Below, in pieces: positions 35,401 through 46,002 of a stretch of 64,000 nucleotides of DNA; positions within the stretch are counted from its first letter, which is position 1; each line of letters opens with the position of its first letter. Made by a program: the position numbers and the translations under genes. The notes beneath the pieces were generated by a model. The model had not been told where the DNA came from. It was given only the letters and a program-made list of their open reading frames with translations, and searched no databases. The stretch covers positions 2,666,001-2,730,000 of the forward strand of contig RCTD01000001.1 in assembly GCA_014898415.1 (NCBI GenBank), read 5' to 3'. The stretch comes from Stromatinia cepivora (Eukaryota; Ascomycota; Leotiomycetes; Helotiales; Sclerotiniaceae).

Positions 35401-35522
35401 GCCGTCCCTCATACTTAGCCCTACGGAATCTGTACAACATTCTAGATTTGATGGACGCGTGGGATTTTGCACATCGCTTTTCGTCTCTTCCCACCGCTTT
35501 GGATAACGATGAAAATATTACT

Positions 35523-37181
35523 ATGAGTTCTTCGCGCGCCACCCATCACTTTGTATCCCCTGAGAAAGAGGTTAATGCTGGTCTTTGGTCCCTTTTCGGC
35601 GGTGCGACTGTATGTCTCGGCCTTCGACTTTATTGCAAGTTGAGACGTCAAGGTCTTTGGTGGGACGATTATATACTCATACTATCCTGGGTGAATACAC
35701 ATGGCTGATATCGAATCACGAAACCCATCCAGCTAACTGTCATGCATCAGGTGGTCCTTCTGACAGCCGACATATTCATTTCCTACGAATTCGCGACCGG
35801 ATATGTCGTAAAAACTTGGAACGATCGTATGTTGATTCTCGTGACGATCTCGTCCTGCCTTACCACCGCCGGCCAGACATGGAGCAAATCCGCATTTGCG
35901 GTAACGCTTCTCAGGATGACAAACGCCTGGCAAAAGGCCATTTGCATCATCACCCTCATCGTCCTCAACGTCTTCCTAGTTCTCAAGGTTTTTGTGAATT
36001 GGTCGAAATACTGTGACAAATCTGGTTATCAAAACTGGTGGAGGATGCCTGGTTTCTGTATGGACTACCAAGCAGTGCATGATATCAAGATCGGGGGAAA
36101 TAGTGGGTGCAGAAATCCATAAGATTAGAATGTCGATCACTAACCTGTCTCATGTAGTCTTCAACATCATCGCGGATTTTGTGCTCGCTCTTTTTCCATG
36201 GATGGTTACATGGAAGCTGAAAATATCTCTCAAAGAGAAGATTGCTCTTTGCATAACGATGAGTCTTGGAGTAGTGGTCGCCATCATCTCAGCCGTAAGA
36301 ACTGCTTGGATGAATGACCCACGTGTCGATGCCTATAATGACTATTATTTTTGTAAGTCTTTTTAGCAACTCTTATCTCTACCTTAGCCTCCTCTACTCT
36401 TCCTTCTCCTCTTACTCTTCCTTCTCCTCTTACTCTTCCTTCTCCTCTTACTCTTCCACTTTTCTTCTCTATCCTTCTACTCCTCTCCTCTCCACATATA
36501 TACTATATCTACGTCCCTTCTCACACTCCACTCATACCATTTCATCACCATCCTAACAAAAGACCTCCAACAGGGCGCCAAGGATTATCAATGGTCTGGT
36601 ACTCAGCCGAAGTAGCCGGGACTATAATCGTGCAATCCATACCACTAATGCGACCACTGGTAAACGACATGCACTCATCATTAACATCCCGAAAACTAGG
36701 TTCCGGCGCCGATAGAAAGAGTCACGGCCCCGGAAAAAGTATGAAAAGCTCGAAGAGAAGAACCCTCGCCTTGATACTCCAAGGTGCTGGCATGACCGAC
36801 GACGAAAGTGGCCAAAACGACAAGAAAAGAGTCGATGTAGATCGAATGCACCTGACCCAAGACGAGAATGGAAAGATCGTACTCAGGAGAAAGAATGGGG
36901 AACAACCAATGGAGTATGAAAATAGCCGCGTAGCTACCAGAAGATTGGAGGACGAGGAGATTGGCTTGACGCAGGATCAAAAGGGGAGGATTGTGATGAC
37001 CAGTGAATACCACGTAGGAGGAGACCTGGGGGAAAGTCCCGTGCACAGCGCCCACAGAGGATTGGAGGAGATTCCCGAGTATGACACCCACGGGGGATTG
37101 GAGCAGATTCCCGAATACCGCAGCACCGAATACAAGGAACAGATTCCCATGACAGAATTCCACGCCATCACTAGTAAATAA
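35523..37181 (+). CDS. Pth11/rhodopsin-type seven-transmembrane protein
   Basis: Four exons: 35523-35690, 35751-36102, 36158-36352 and 36574-37181, giving 440 aa. The ATG at 35523 has a better context than the in-frame ATG at 35451, which would add 24 residues. Seven hydrophobic helices cover about residues 15-290: RRQGLWWDDYILILSW after helix 1 is the signature of the fungal rhodopsin-like/Pth11-related integral membrane family, with NIIADFVLALFPW and WYSAEVAGTIIVQSIPLMRP near the end of the helical part. No CFEM cysteine domain precedes helix 1. A charged cytosolic tail of about 150 residues contains two related segments (LTQDENGKIVLRRKNG, LTQDQKGRIVMTSEY) and short GLEEIPEYD/GLEQIPEYR repeats. 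Some relatives sense surfaces or ligands; the ligand here is unknown. Confidence 0.85.
36395..36458. repeat. 18-bp pyrimidine-rich repeat inside an intron
   Basis: Three complete and one partial copy of TACTCTTCCTTCTCCTCT (starts 36395, 36413, 36431, 36449) lie inside the 221-bp third intron of the seven-helix protein gene and explain its larger size. Confidence 0.95.
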
Positions 37182-37409
37182 ACCATGTAAATAACTTTCG
37201 AAAAGAAAAAAAAAAAGATCAAAGCTTTCAAAATCAACCTTTTCATATTCTGGTAGGAGGGTCCCGGTAGATCCGAGATTCCTAGTTTGTTTCAAACCAT
37301 ATTTTCTATTAAAACGATTTAATAAACTTCAAATTTTCAATTCGCTATGGTTCCGTATATACCTTGCTCCCGTCTGATCAATTATCTACATATCCAAACA
37401 TTAATCACA

Positions 37410-38654
37410 TCAACATTTCGCCACCCGCTCATCATGCGCTCGCTGTTCATTCTTCATTACACGTCCCACCCAACAATAAGACACCAAAGCCCAAATGATC
37501 AAATACGCAAAAAGCACGCCCAACGACAATCCAAACGCATAATGGAATTCCAAGGACCATATAACCGCACTCAAACAACCGAGATAAACCAACACACCAG
37601 AGATCCACCACAAAGTCAAGTGTAAAAACATACGTCGGAAGCCTGGAGAGGAATCATATCGAGCATTATATCTAACGCGGAACTCGCGGTCTTGGAGCCC
37701 ATCGACAGCAATGAAGTCTTCGGCAGCATAGTATATAAAAGGACGCATGGGCGATCCTCTCGCGTGCGAGTTGATGCCAATAGGAAGTTTGAAGGGAATA
37801 AGTGAGATAACCATAACGGTACCGAGGAAACTCATGAGGAAACCGGGGGAATATAGATATAGTTCTGGAATTTCAAGAGAACTGCCTACGACGAAGGGAA
37901 TCAATGCCATGAGCATAGAAACACCGTATACCCAAGACGTAGCATCTAATTCCCATTTGGATCGGGAGAGAAGAGGAGCGCATAAATCGCGATATTTGAG
38001 AAGACGTGCTACACGCACGATGAGGATATAGAGCTCGCCGAAGCCGAAGCAGATAATGGCGTAGCCGAGGATGTCTTTGTCGTATTCTGGTTTTTTGAGA
38101 GGACAGGCGTTTTTGGGGTATGCTTCACAGGACTTTGCCCATCGAGAACGGTGGATGTCGAACCAGACATAGTAGATTATGCATGGGATAACAATGTCGA
38201 ATAAAAGGATGACAAGAGGACCGATTGTGATGGAGAGGTGATCTGTAGGTTTTGGGTTCTTTTGTGCTAGTTTTTCGAAGGGCGGAGGAGGTGGGAGAGC
38301 GTTTGTTATTGCGTCGTCGGAATCGGAGGAGAGATGTGGTATAGCATTGAAGATGGCATTGCCATTGTCTGCGGTTACTTCGGCAGGCAGGTATGATGGG
38401 ACATCTTCGACGGTGTTGCTGTGCGGGGCAATTACATTGATCCTAGGTCCCTCGTTGGCGTATTCGGGGCCTCCGAGTACTTCGTTCATTGAAGCTTCAG
38501 CACTAGAGCCCGGAGTCAGAGGTCTTCCTTCTTCTTTCTTTGCTTCATCGCTGACAATAGGCGGTATTTCGTTATGATTTTGACCAGTAGCCATCACTGA
38601 ATTCAACTGCGGAGCCCCACTCTCATCGCTAACCCCCGCTATTGTAGAAGACAT
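37410..38654 (-). CDS. Uncharacterised multi-pass membrane protein (414 aa)
   Basis: A single uninterrupted frame from the ATG at 38654. Residues 1-130 are acidic, Ser/Pro-rich and likely cytosolic, with a PPPPP run near 122. After that come about seven hydrophobic helices: ITIGPLVILLFDIVIPCIIY, ILGYAIICFGFGELYILIV, WVYGVSMLMALIPFVVG, FLMSFLGTVMVISLIPF, and three in the last 80 residues ending with FAYLIIWALVSYCWVGR. A loop holds FIYYAAEDFIAVDGLQDREF. I know this pattern only from uncharacterised fungal proteins. It faces the 3' end of the Pth11-like gene (228 bp apart). Transport or sensing cannot be assigned. Confidence 0.75.
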   Translation of the reverse strand: MSSTIAGVSDESGAPQLNSVMATGQNHNEIPPIVSDEAKKEEGRPLTPGSSAEASMNEVLGGPEYANEGPRINVIAPHSNTVEDVPSYLPAEVTADNGNAIFNAIPHLSSDSDDAITNALPPPPPFEKLAQKNPKPTDHLSITIGPLVILLFDIVIPCIIYYVWFDIHRSRWAKSCEAYPKNACPLKKPEYDKDILGYAIICFGFGELYILIVRVARLLKYRDLCAPLLSRSKWELDATSWVYGVSMLMALIPFVVGSSLEIPELYLYSPGFLMSFLGTVMVISLIPFKLPIGINSHARGSPMRPFIYYAAEDFIAVDGLQDREFRVRYNARYDSSPGFRRMFLHLTLWWISGVLVYLGCLSAVIWSLEFHYAFGLSLGVLFAYLIIWALVSYCWVGRVMKNEQRAHDERVAKC

Positions 38655-39664
38655 AGATATGTAGGGAAATGATAATGCTGATGTTCAGCAGATGTTCATC
38701 TCTGAAAAAAATATTGAATGGGGAAGTACTCTTATGATCTAGTGTTCTTGAACCTCCAAGAAAAGATCAGACAGCACGTTTTACCAAGGCAAAAAGCTGT
38801 CTTGTTTCATGTAGGCAGGACGTCTGAGACGCTTAAACAGCCTAGAGCACACTAGTGCCCCTGAGATGTTTCAATTTGGAAAAGGCTTTTACCTACCCGT
38901 GGTTGTGTAATAATCCAGATTGGCTCTATATTGATATGGTAGTCGTGAGCATTTGGCGAGTGGATGAGAGGAAAGGAGAAGTAGCTTGATGATGAAGCAA
39001 AAGAGGAAGGAATGATGGTTAAAATAATGTTGTACTTGCCACATCAAAACAGTAGGGATGTTCAGGGAAAATTGACCCAAATATCACTAGTCATCACGGG
39101 AGAGTTTTGTATGGGAATCATAATGGTATTCTAGAATCAGGTACCAAGCGCAATGGGCGATGAAACCGAAGTTTCTGCAGAAGCTCCTATGAAAAATCCC
39201 ATCCAAAAGACACCTAACCCTACAATAATGGTGGTGGAAGTGCAATTACTGACTCAGATCTTACGTCTGAGCAACATTTTAGGAAGCACTCTGCACTTTC
39301 AAGAGACTCTGTCCACTAGCTTGTAAATTTCTTTTAAATTTGTTGCCGGTGGTGGGGGTTTGCGCTGATATTTGTAAGTGGTTTCACGACTCGCGAGCCG
39401 TTTTAGTACTCTCCAATCAACCGGATAACCAACCCACTTCGCGCATCTATTTCAAGCAGGGTCACTGCGGCCACTATAATAGTGCCTTCAACCCGACTTG
39501 AGTTTCGTGATCGACATACTGCAAACTTGCTAGCCTTCAGTTAGTTTGCGCATTATGAATTGGATCGGAAGGGAAGAGAACAAACTCAAATTACTTAATT
39601 CGCCCCTCCCCCGCCCTGTCCCCTTTCACGCCGTTCACTAGGACGATTTGCAAAAAGGGATCGA
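38655..39664. other. Spacer upstream of the 414-aa membrane protein gene
   Basis: About 1 kb between the start of the membrane protein gene and the 3' end of TFC4. No coding frame, repeat or RNA gene recognised; it contains the membrane protein's promoter. Confidence 0.5.
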
Positions 39665-42600
39665 CTAAATTACAAGCCACTGTCTAGCTATGACATTTGC
39701 CAATTTCCTATTACCTGTGACCACACAAAGGATTTTTAGATTGTGGGCAGTATCAATCGTGATATCTTCTCGTGAGCTTTCATGATCTTTGGTCTCGCTG
39801 AGTACACGAAGATAGTATTTTATCGCGAGGTGCGAGACACCAAGCATATGATAAACTCTGGCCAAATTGTAATGCGCCTCCTGACGCTCCTCGACAACCG
39901 CTGACTGTTTACGTGAGTTGTAGTAATCAAAAAGAAATGTTAGACCTTGAAGGATCATGAATTGCCTATTATCTGCTTGTCTCTTGAGAGAATGATGGAC
40001 ATAAGCAAGGCCTATGTTCAAGTTAATTATAGCATTATTCGGGTCGAGTGCGTAAGCTCTCAGGAAATAGTCTATGATATTTTTCATTAGCAAAGTGATT
40101 TATTTGATATGGTGGCTTGGGTTGAAATACTTAGAGAATAGGCATAGCTTGTTCCCGAGTAAAGAATATGACCATACAACATGAGGAGAGCGACGTCCAT
40201 ATCATCATTGAGGATTGGTTTCCCATTCTTGTCCTGAGACGTGTAGCCAGCTTTCTCCGCATAGCCTTTTTGACGACGACTTTTGTCGACTAGGTTAAAA
40301 TCCATGGCCTTGACTTGACGAAGCATATACTTTTGTTCAGGACCTGAACAATACCACGAGACTGGAGACTGACACAACCTAGCTATGGCTGCGTACATTC
40401 TATAAGAGTCGGTGGTGAACTGATATTCTCTCATGAAATATCTTGCTACCCTGATACACATCTCCTCGTCGTTACAGAGCAAAGCACAAGCTATATAACA
40501 ATTAGCACAGTATATTACTCTACAGAAAGATGAACTCACTACCCCAGCACACATGGATCAAAAACATATCCTCGCGCTTATGATAGAAGACAATTGCGTC
40601 CCTGGCGGATTCACAAATCTCATATGACTCTCTATCGTTCCCCTCCTTAGCGAGACATATTGCATATTCGAGAAAGATATCCAACCAGGAGCTGAACGAA
40701 ATGCCACGATAATCAGCCGGGATGCTAGCAGATGTAGCACTAGTCTTGTCCTCAGCATCCGCTCCGAGTTCTAACTGCGTCAGTACTTTAGGTAGCTAAG
40801 TATTATAGAAGGAGTATACTGACTTTTTGATAATCGATCAGCCATCTCGGTCAGATCAGTTTCTAATTTTGTCTCCGCCTGAAATTTATCATCTTGACTG
40901 TAACCTAAAAATTTGACATATTTATCCCAAGGATAGAAGGTTTTGAACCCTCTAAAATCATCTATAAGATCTTCAGCAGCCTCCATCCACTTAAAGGTAG
41001 CCGTTGGATCTCCAGCTCTCATCCGTTCTAGCTCCGTTTTCATGATAGAGTACTGGCCCTGTAGATGCTCTGCTCTCGCGGCTTCTTCCTTTAATCTCTC
41101 TGCTGGATGAAGGAGCCTGCGAGGCACATAACGGGATTGTGGTCTTCGAATTGATGTAAAAGAAGTTTGTTTCCTGCGCGAATTTTTGGAGGCTGCAGCA
41201 TCAGAGGACTTTGGTACACTTTCCGGATCCTCAACTTGACGTTGTGTTCGTCGAATTGCGATAATTTCATTCACATACATGAATGACTGTTCCTTTTCGT
41301 TTAGTCTTTCGTACAATCTAGCGAGCTCCATTCTTGCTGGGATATTATCTTCTTCCATTTGTACAGCATTTTGAAAACAGAGTTCGGCCTCTTGGTCAGC
41401 TTTCTCAGCAAGCCAACAATTACCCATCTTGAGCTGAAGCGAGGCACCCTCAGCACCAGTGCCTGGCGCCAAAGGCAGATAGTAATCCAAGGCATCCTTA
41501 TTATGGCCTTTTCGAGCTAAGTTGTCCGCGACCTCCTCAAACAGTTGAGGAAACTCCTCAATAAGACCCTGACCATTATAATCCGAGGTTTTGAGATAAT
41601 TAAAATGACGCTGGACTTGTTAGCAACACTTTTTAATATGAAGGGGTAATCTGGCTTACCAAAGTTTCCGTATAATGACCGAGGGATAAGCGATATAGCC
41701 CAAGTTTGATTCGTAACTCGACGGGAAGTCCTGGACCATATGTGTCTAAGGGGTATGTTTTGGCATTAAATTGGGGACATTCGGATCTTCTGACGTCGTC
41801 ATCATCCCACTCTCGATCATCATCGATGAATTCATCCCAAAAGTCCTCCTCACTCCTTCCAACTAACCAACGAGCTACTGACCTGAGCTCTTTGATACCA
41901 TCGTTGTATTTTTCCAAGAGGCCGAACAGTTCGACGTAAGCATAGGCATCTGTCCAGCCAAAGACTGTATCAGTTTCCACATCAGCTTTTTTGAAGTTAT
42001 TGATGGTTTTGGTGTAAAGTTTCATGGCGACTTCTATCTGCCCTAGATCAACGTAAATTGACGCTAACGTCTGAACGACTTCTGTATCAAATGGAACACG
42101 CTTGAGAATGATCTCATACTCTCTGGCCGCATGATTGAGGTTTCTTCGCTCAAGCATAATTGAAGCTTTGATTCTCCGAGCCTCCAGATCTTGTGAATTT
42201 GCTCTGAGGATCTGTTGTGCAGCGTATTGCGCAGAAATAAGGAACTCTGATCTCAGATCGCCCGTCTCATTCAAAGCAAAGTATAAAGCGGCATACCAAG
42301 GTCCAGCATGCTTTGGCCTCCAAGTGGCAGCAATCATTAGAGCCTTGACAGCCGAGTTGTATTCGCCCAATTCCTTGAAGCATGCGGATAGCAAGGTCCA
42401 TGCTTCGTAAGTCTCTGCGTTAATTCGAATGATTTCCGAAGCTATGTCTCTGGCCTCTTCGCAACGTCCGTTCAAAAATGCATGATTGGCTTGACCCAAA
42501 CGTAGCTTGATGTCACCGGTTGGCTCCGCAGCTTTCCGAGGGCCCCTAATACCGGCCTTACGACCTCTGCCTCCTCGAGCACCACGTCGTTTTCCTTTGG

Positions 42601-43054
42601 TCCTACGACTCAAAGGGCCCTCATCGGAATCATCGGAATCACTCTCTAGATGTCTAGCCTGGCGAACATCATCCTGCATTTTGCGAATACCTCTACCGAA
42701 TTCCCGGTAATCGGGATCAGAGTCGTCCGACTCACCACTACCAAAAAAGTCAAATCTATGTTAAAGAAAGTTTCCGTTCTCAACTAGAACTTACCCAAGA
42801 TCCATATCTAGGATATCATCCGCGCCCTCTACCTGCTCTCGTCTTTGTTTCCTCTGCTCCGTACTCATTGCAGCAAACTCGGCTCTTGCATTGTCCAGAC
42901 TGGCATCACCAGTGCCTTGCGCTGGAGATGGGGCATGGGTAGGCCATATTAGATTTTGGCTCTGGCTTACTTCTGGGTCCGGATATTGATGACCTTGACC
43001 AGTGGTGAAGCCATACTCTGATGGTAGTGGCATATCGCCAGGGAAACCAGACAT
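39665..43054 (-). CDS. TFC4: TFIIIC (tau) TPR subunit TFC4/Sfc4
   Basis: Six exons: 43054-42795, 42737-41660, 41610-40824, 40770-40540, 40490-40131 and 40071-39665, giving 1,040 aa. An acidic, Lys-rich N-terminus is followed by an R/G-rich basic patch (RRGARGGRGRKAGIRG), then many tetratricopeptide repeats (for example ANHAFLNGRCEEARDIA, TWRPKHAGPWYAALY, TLASIYVDLGQIEVAMKLY), a charged linker, and a second TPR block across the last three exons (NYFLRAYALDPNNAIINL, AHYNLARVYHMLGVSHLA). The protein is the scaffold of the TFIIIC tauA lobe that recruits TFIIIB to tRNA and 5S genes. Intron 1 has two in-frame acceptors 18 nt apart (42756 or 42738); the longer 57-bp intron has the better pyrimidine tract. 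The exon 4 donor could also be used 3 nt earlier. The divergent neighbour is SEN15. Confidence 0.9.
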
Positions 43055-43591
43055 TGTATTAAAATTTCAATATATACCAGGACACTCGAGATAAGTGACA
43101 ATAGGTCTTAGATTTTTTTTATCTAAGATGAAATGGTTTTATGCTTAAATATTGCGCAGCTCTGGGTGTGTTGAAAGTAAAAGTGTGAATTTCTTAAAAG
43201 AATTAAAAGATTCAATGTTTTTGGGTGTTGAGAATCATTGGTATGGGAGGTAGAAACTAAAATAAGTGTTTGAATTCATCTCCCCATACAGAATGGTAAA
43301 AGTAATTTCGAGAATGAATGTTTGAATATAAAAAGCATCTTTGATGTCATTCTTTAAGTTACATCAGAAAGGAACAGGCTCAGTTTCTAAAAGTCTAAAA
43401 TCTTAGCCTTGCATGTGTTTAGCGTAAGGCTGATGGAGATTTGGTTGACCGCCTGCCCTAAGCAATAAGACTTTTCCCCGCTCAAATTTTGTTCAGAGCC
43501 GCGAAGAATTAGCTATCACAAATCAAGAAAGTGTCATCAATCGCTCGAATATCTCATTTCTTTAATCTGCATTGCTTAACTATCATTCAAG
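43055..43591. promoter_or_regulatory. Shared promoter region of TFC4 and SEN15
   Basis: 537 bp between two divergent start codons; it must contain both promoters and 5' leaders. The DNA is AT-rich with no coding frame. No specific factor-binding site is claimed. Confidence 0.6.
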
Positions 43592-44164
43592 ATGCCCGCT
43601 ACCACCGCCTCCCTTCCACCCAGGTCAGCCCTCCAAAACCTCCTCAACACGCAAACTCCTACACCCCTCGAAACTCCTCACCCAGCCTACCTCCACCATC
43701 TCGCAACTACCATCCTCCAAAATCTGCAATTCCAACATGATTGGACCTCCCTAACTTTGCACTCAACCCTCACCAAGCTTCCGCTCCCTCGGCCTTTAAT
43801 CTCCGGACTCCCTCCCCGCCGCGCTTATATTCATCCCGACGAACAAGTAGAGATTCTCAAAGCCGAGCACGATACTGGAGAATCTATAGCGCAATTTCCC
43901 GAGCGTGAATGGGTCTTACCAACACATTTGGAGGAGAAATGGAGTTTGGCACGGTTCGCGGAGGTTTTCGATGCAGTGGGAACAGTACCTGAGGGGAAAG
44001 GAGCTGAAGGGAGGAACGAGAGTGCGGAGGGGAAGAATGTTGTGGGTGCAAAGTGGCAGGGAGAGAATAGGCAAAAGAGGATTTTGTTGGCAACTTTGCA
44101 TGATGACAGTACGGTTGTTTACTACATCATGCATGATGGAATCGTAAAGCCGAGACAGAACTGA
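43592..44164 (+). CDS. SEN15: tRNA-splicing endonuclease subunit Sen15
   Basis: A single exon of 190 aa from the ATG at 43592. The N-terminus (PHPAYLHHLATTILQNLQFQ) and the domain core with WVLPTHLEEKWSLARFAEVFDAV followed by KRILLATLHDDSTVVYYIMHDGIVKPR match the Sen15 fold; WVLP and VYY/-HDGI are family positions. Sen15 is a non-catalytic partner in the heterotetramer that excises introns from precursor tRNA. An insertion of about 25 residues rich in Glu/Gly/Lys (about 130-155) separates the strands. Its divergent neighbour is TFC4, so tRNA transcription and splicing genes share one promoter region here. Confidence 0.88.
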   Translation: MPATTASLPPRSALQNLLNTQTPTPLETPHPAYLHHLATTILQNLQFQHDWTSLTLHSTLTKLPLPRPLISGLPPRRAYIHPDEQVEILKAEHDTGESIAQFPEREWVLPTHLEEKWSLARFAEVFDAVGTVPEGKGAEGRNESAEGKNVVGAKWQGENRQKRILLATLHDDSTVVYYIMHDGIVKPRQN

Positions 44165-45551
44165 AGGACGTCAGATTGGAATGGTCATCACAGGAGCAAT
44201 TTGGATATCCTCATGTCTCGAGCATGTATACAGCGGAGTTAAAGAACCACCTTGAAACTTCCAGCGTGCACAACTCCCCGAAATCTGGACAACAAGCCTC
44301 GATCCTCAGTTCCATATATCTGCAGAGCCTATTCACCATCTCAGTACCTTCCAATAAATACTGTTCAAAACGCTGAAAATTTCTGTATAGCAGTACGATA
44401 TCAACAAGACACGTTATTATCATGTCATTCTACGGAAAAGATTCGACGATATATCAATGATGGTACAAACGGCTTGGGACATGGGAACATGGATTTATAC
44501 TTTACCAAATTTCGTCTAGATCTGGATCCTGGAGCTAGCTTGGGATTCGAATGCGGCAGCAATACCGAGACCATTCCGGAGGTAGTCCGTGGAAGTCATT
44601 AAAAAAGGAATATGCTTGTCATGACCTAGAGGATAGATCTCGTACAGCCATTATCCCCAAAAATTGAGGGCGATTCATAGATGCTTGAGTTCGCGGGGAA
44701 ATCTACAGGACATCAACCGGAGAATAGACATGAAATACTCGAACTATGGACGTGCTAATACCACTGCTTAATTGTCGGATACATTCAACAAGCTCATTCT
44801 GGCACCTTTCCGACAGTCCATCTCACCTGGAGCTTTATAAAACGAGACTAAGGCCTTCCCACCACGAATCATCAAGCGTAGGCTCGCGCGGTAGCTTAGG
44901 TCTCTTTACCATAAATGGCATTATAGCCACTATTATCTTCAGAGCTCCCACTACCCAGCACAGTCTTTTCTGTGCAGTGGATTCGATAATTAGCAGCTGT
45001 ATCCATACGGAGTGTAACCTAGCAATACAACAGAGAGAAATATAACTTTCATATCATATCAAATCATTGTATATGGATTCTGTATGTATGTATCAAACGT
45101 AATGACCAGTCAGTCTTTCAAAAATTCCATTCCCCCAATCCCATATCCATATCCATATCCGTATCGCCATTCCCATCCTTCCATCCTTCCATACCTATGA
45201 ACCATAACATAACATCTTCCCATGAAACACCATCTCACCCACCTGTAAAGTAAAGCAAATCCCACTCCGACATACTGCCCTCAAATCTGAACTCCGATCT
45301 GAACTCCAGGTGTGTGTGTGATCTTGTATGCCAAAGAAACCTAGCGCAGATGCTCCGTTTCCGTTTCCATGACATTTCATTTCGTTCCCATTCCCATTTC
45401 CCTCCCTTCAATAGCGCATTTTATCACATCACATCACGCTCTAACCAATCTCTCGCCATCCCATCCCATCCCACTCCATTTCCTCGCCCTCGCTCTCCCT
45501 CACCAACTCTTGCAAAGAACTCCGCCATACAGCCCATCCCCTCAACAAACC
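44165..45551. other. Spacer between SEN15 and the Yippee gene
   Basis: 1.4 kb between two convergent genes. Contains CCATATCCATATCCATAT-type runs (about 45145-45195) and CATCC repeats (about 45450-45475). Plus-strand frames here open at non-ATG codons or show no family resemblance. It probably holds the 3' UTRs of both neighbours. Confidence 0.5.
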
Positions 45552-46002
45552 CTAACTAACATTACACAACAACTCCGCCTCCAAAATAAACTTTCCCTCC
45601 TTATACTTCTCGCTCGCCTCATACGCCTTATCGTATTTCCAGCCCACCGTCTCATTACACCGTTTACAAGTGATGTCTCGCACAATGTGGCGCCCGGTCG
45701 TCATATTGCGTTCGGAGGGTTCGCCGGGGACGATATTGACCACGGTGCCGAAGAGGTAGGCTTTGCCGTGTTGGCCGCGGAAATTCTGTCGTGGGAGAGG
45801 GGATCTTAGTGGGGGATAGGATGGGATGAGAGAGGAAGGGGAGGAAGGATGAAAGGACAGGGAAAATGAGGTGTTTAAGAGAAGAAGGGAAGGGAAAACT
45901 CACCCGTGAAATAATCTCCTCGTGCGTGCTTAGATGCGTCTTGCAACTTTTGCAGCCGTAGATCTTGTTGCTGGTTAAGTACGTATTATATGAAAGACCC
46001 AT
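45552..46002 (-). CDS. Yippee-family zinc-binding protein
   Basis: Two exons: 46002-45904 and 45785-45552, with a 118-bp intron (gtgagt...acag), giving 110 aa, typical for the family. The zinc ligands are two CxxC motifs: C17/C20 (YGCKSCKTHL) and C73/C76 (ITCKRCNETVGWKYD). The family signatures FRGQHGKAYLFGTVVNI, TTGRHIVRDITC and EASEKYKEGKFILEAELL are all present. Yippee proteins are conserved in eukaryotes; some subunits belong to GID/CTLH-associated or nuclear complexes, but the fungal role is poorly defined. The exon junction falls between SR and NFRG and keeps the conserved fold in frame. Confidence 0.95.

Larger units (their letters stand above)
31720..35522. other. 3.8-kb spacer between MTW1 and the Pth11-like gene
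   Basis: Promoter side of both flanking genes. Holds the 19-bp array (32128-32241), a diverged direct repeat of about 85 bp (32261-32442) and AT-rich DNA. A plus-strand frame near 33042-33257 contains SLEIIQYNIRS, reminiscent of LINE endonuclease openings, but the similarity does not continue. No gene is supported. Confidence 0.45.

Noticed and set aside
44252..44602. 116-residue frame downstream of SEN15
   Set aside because: Opens at TTG, no recognisable features, and lies where the SEN15 3' UTR is expected.
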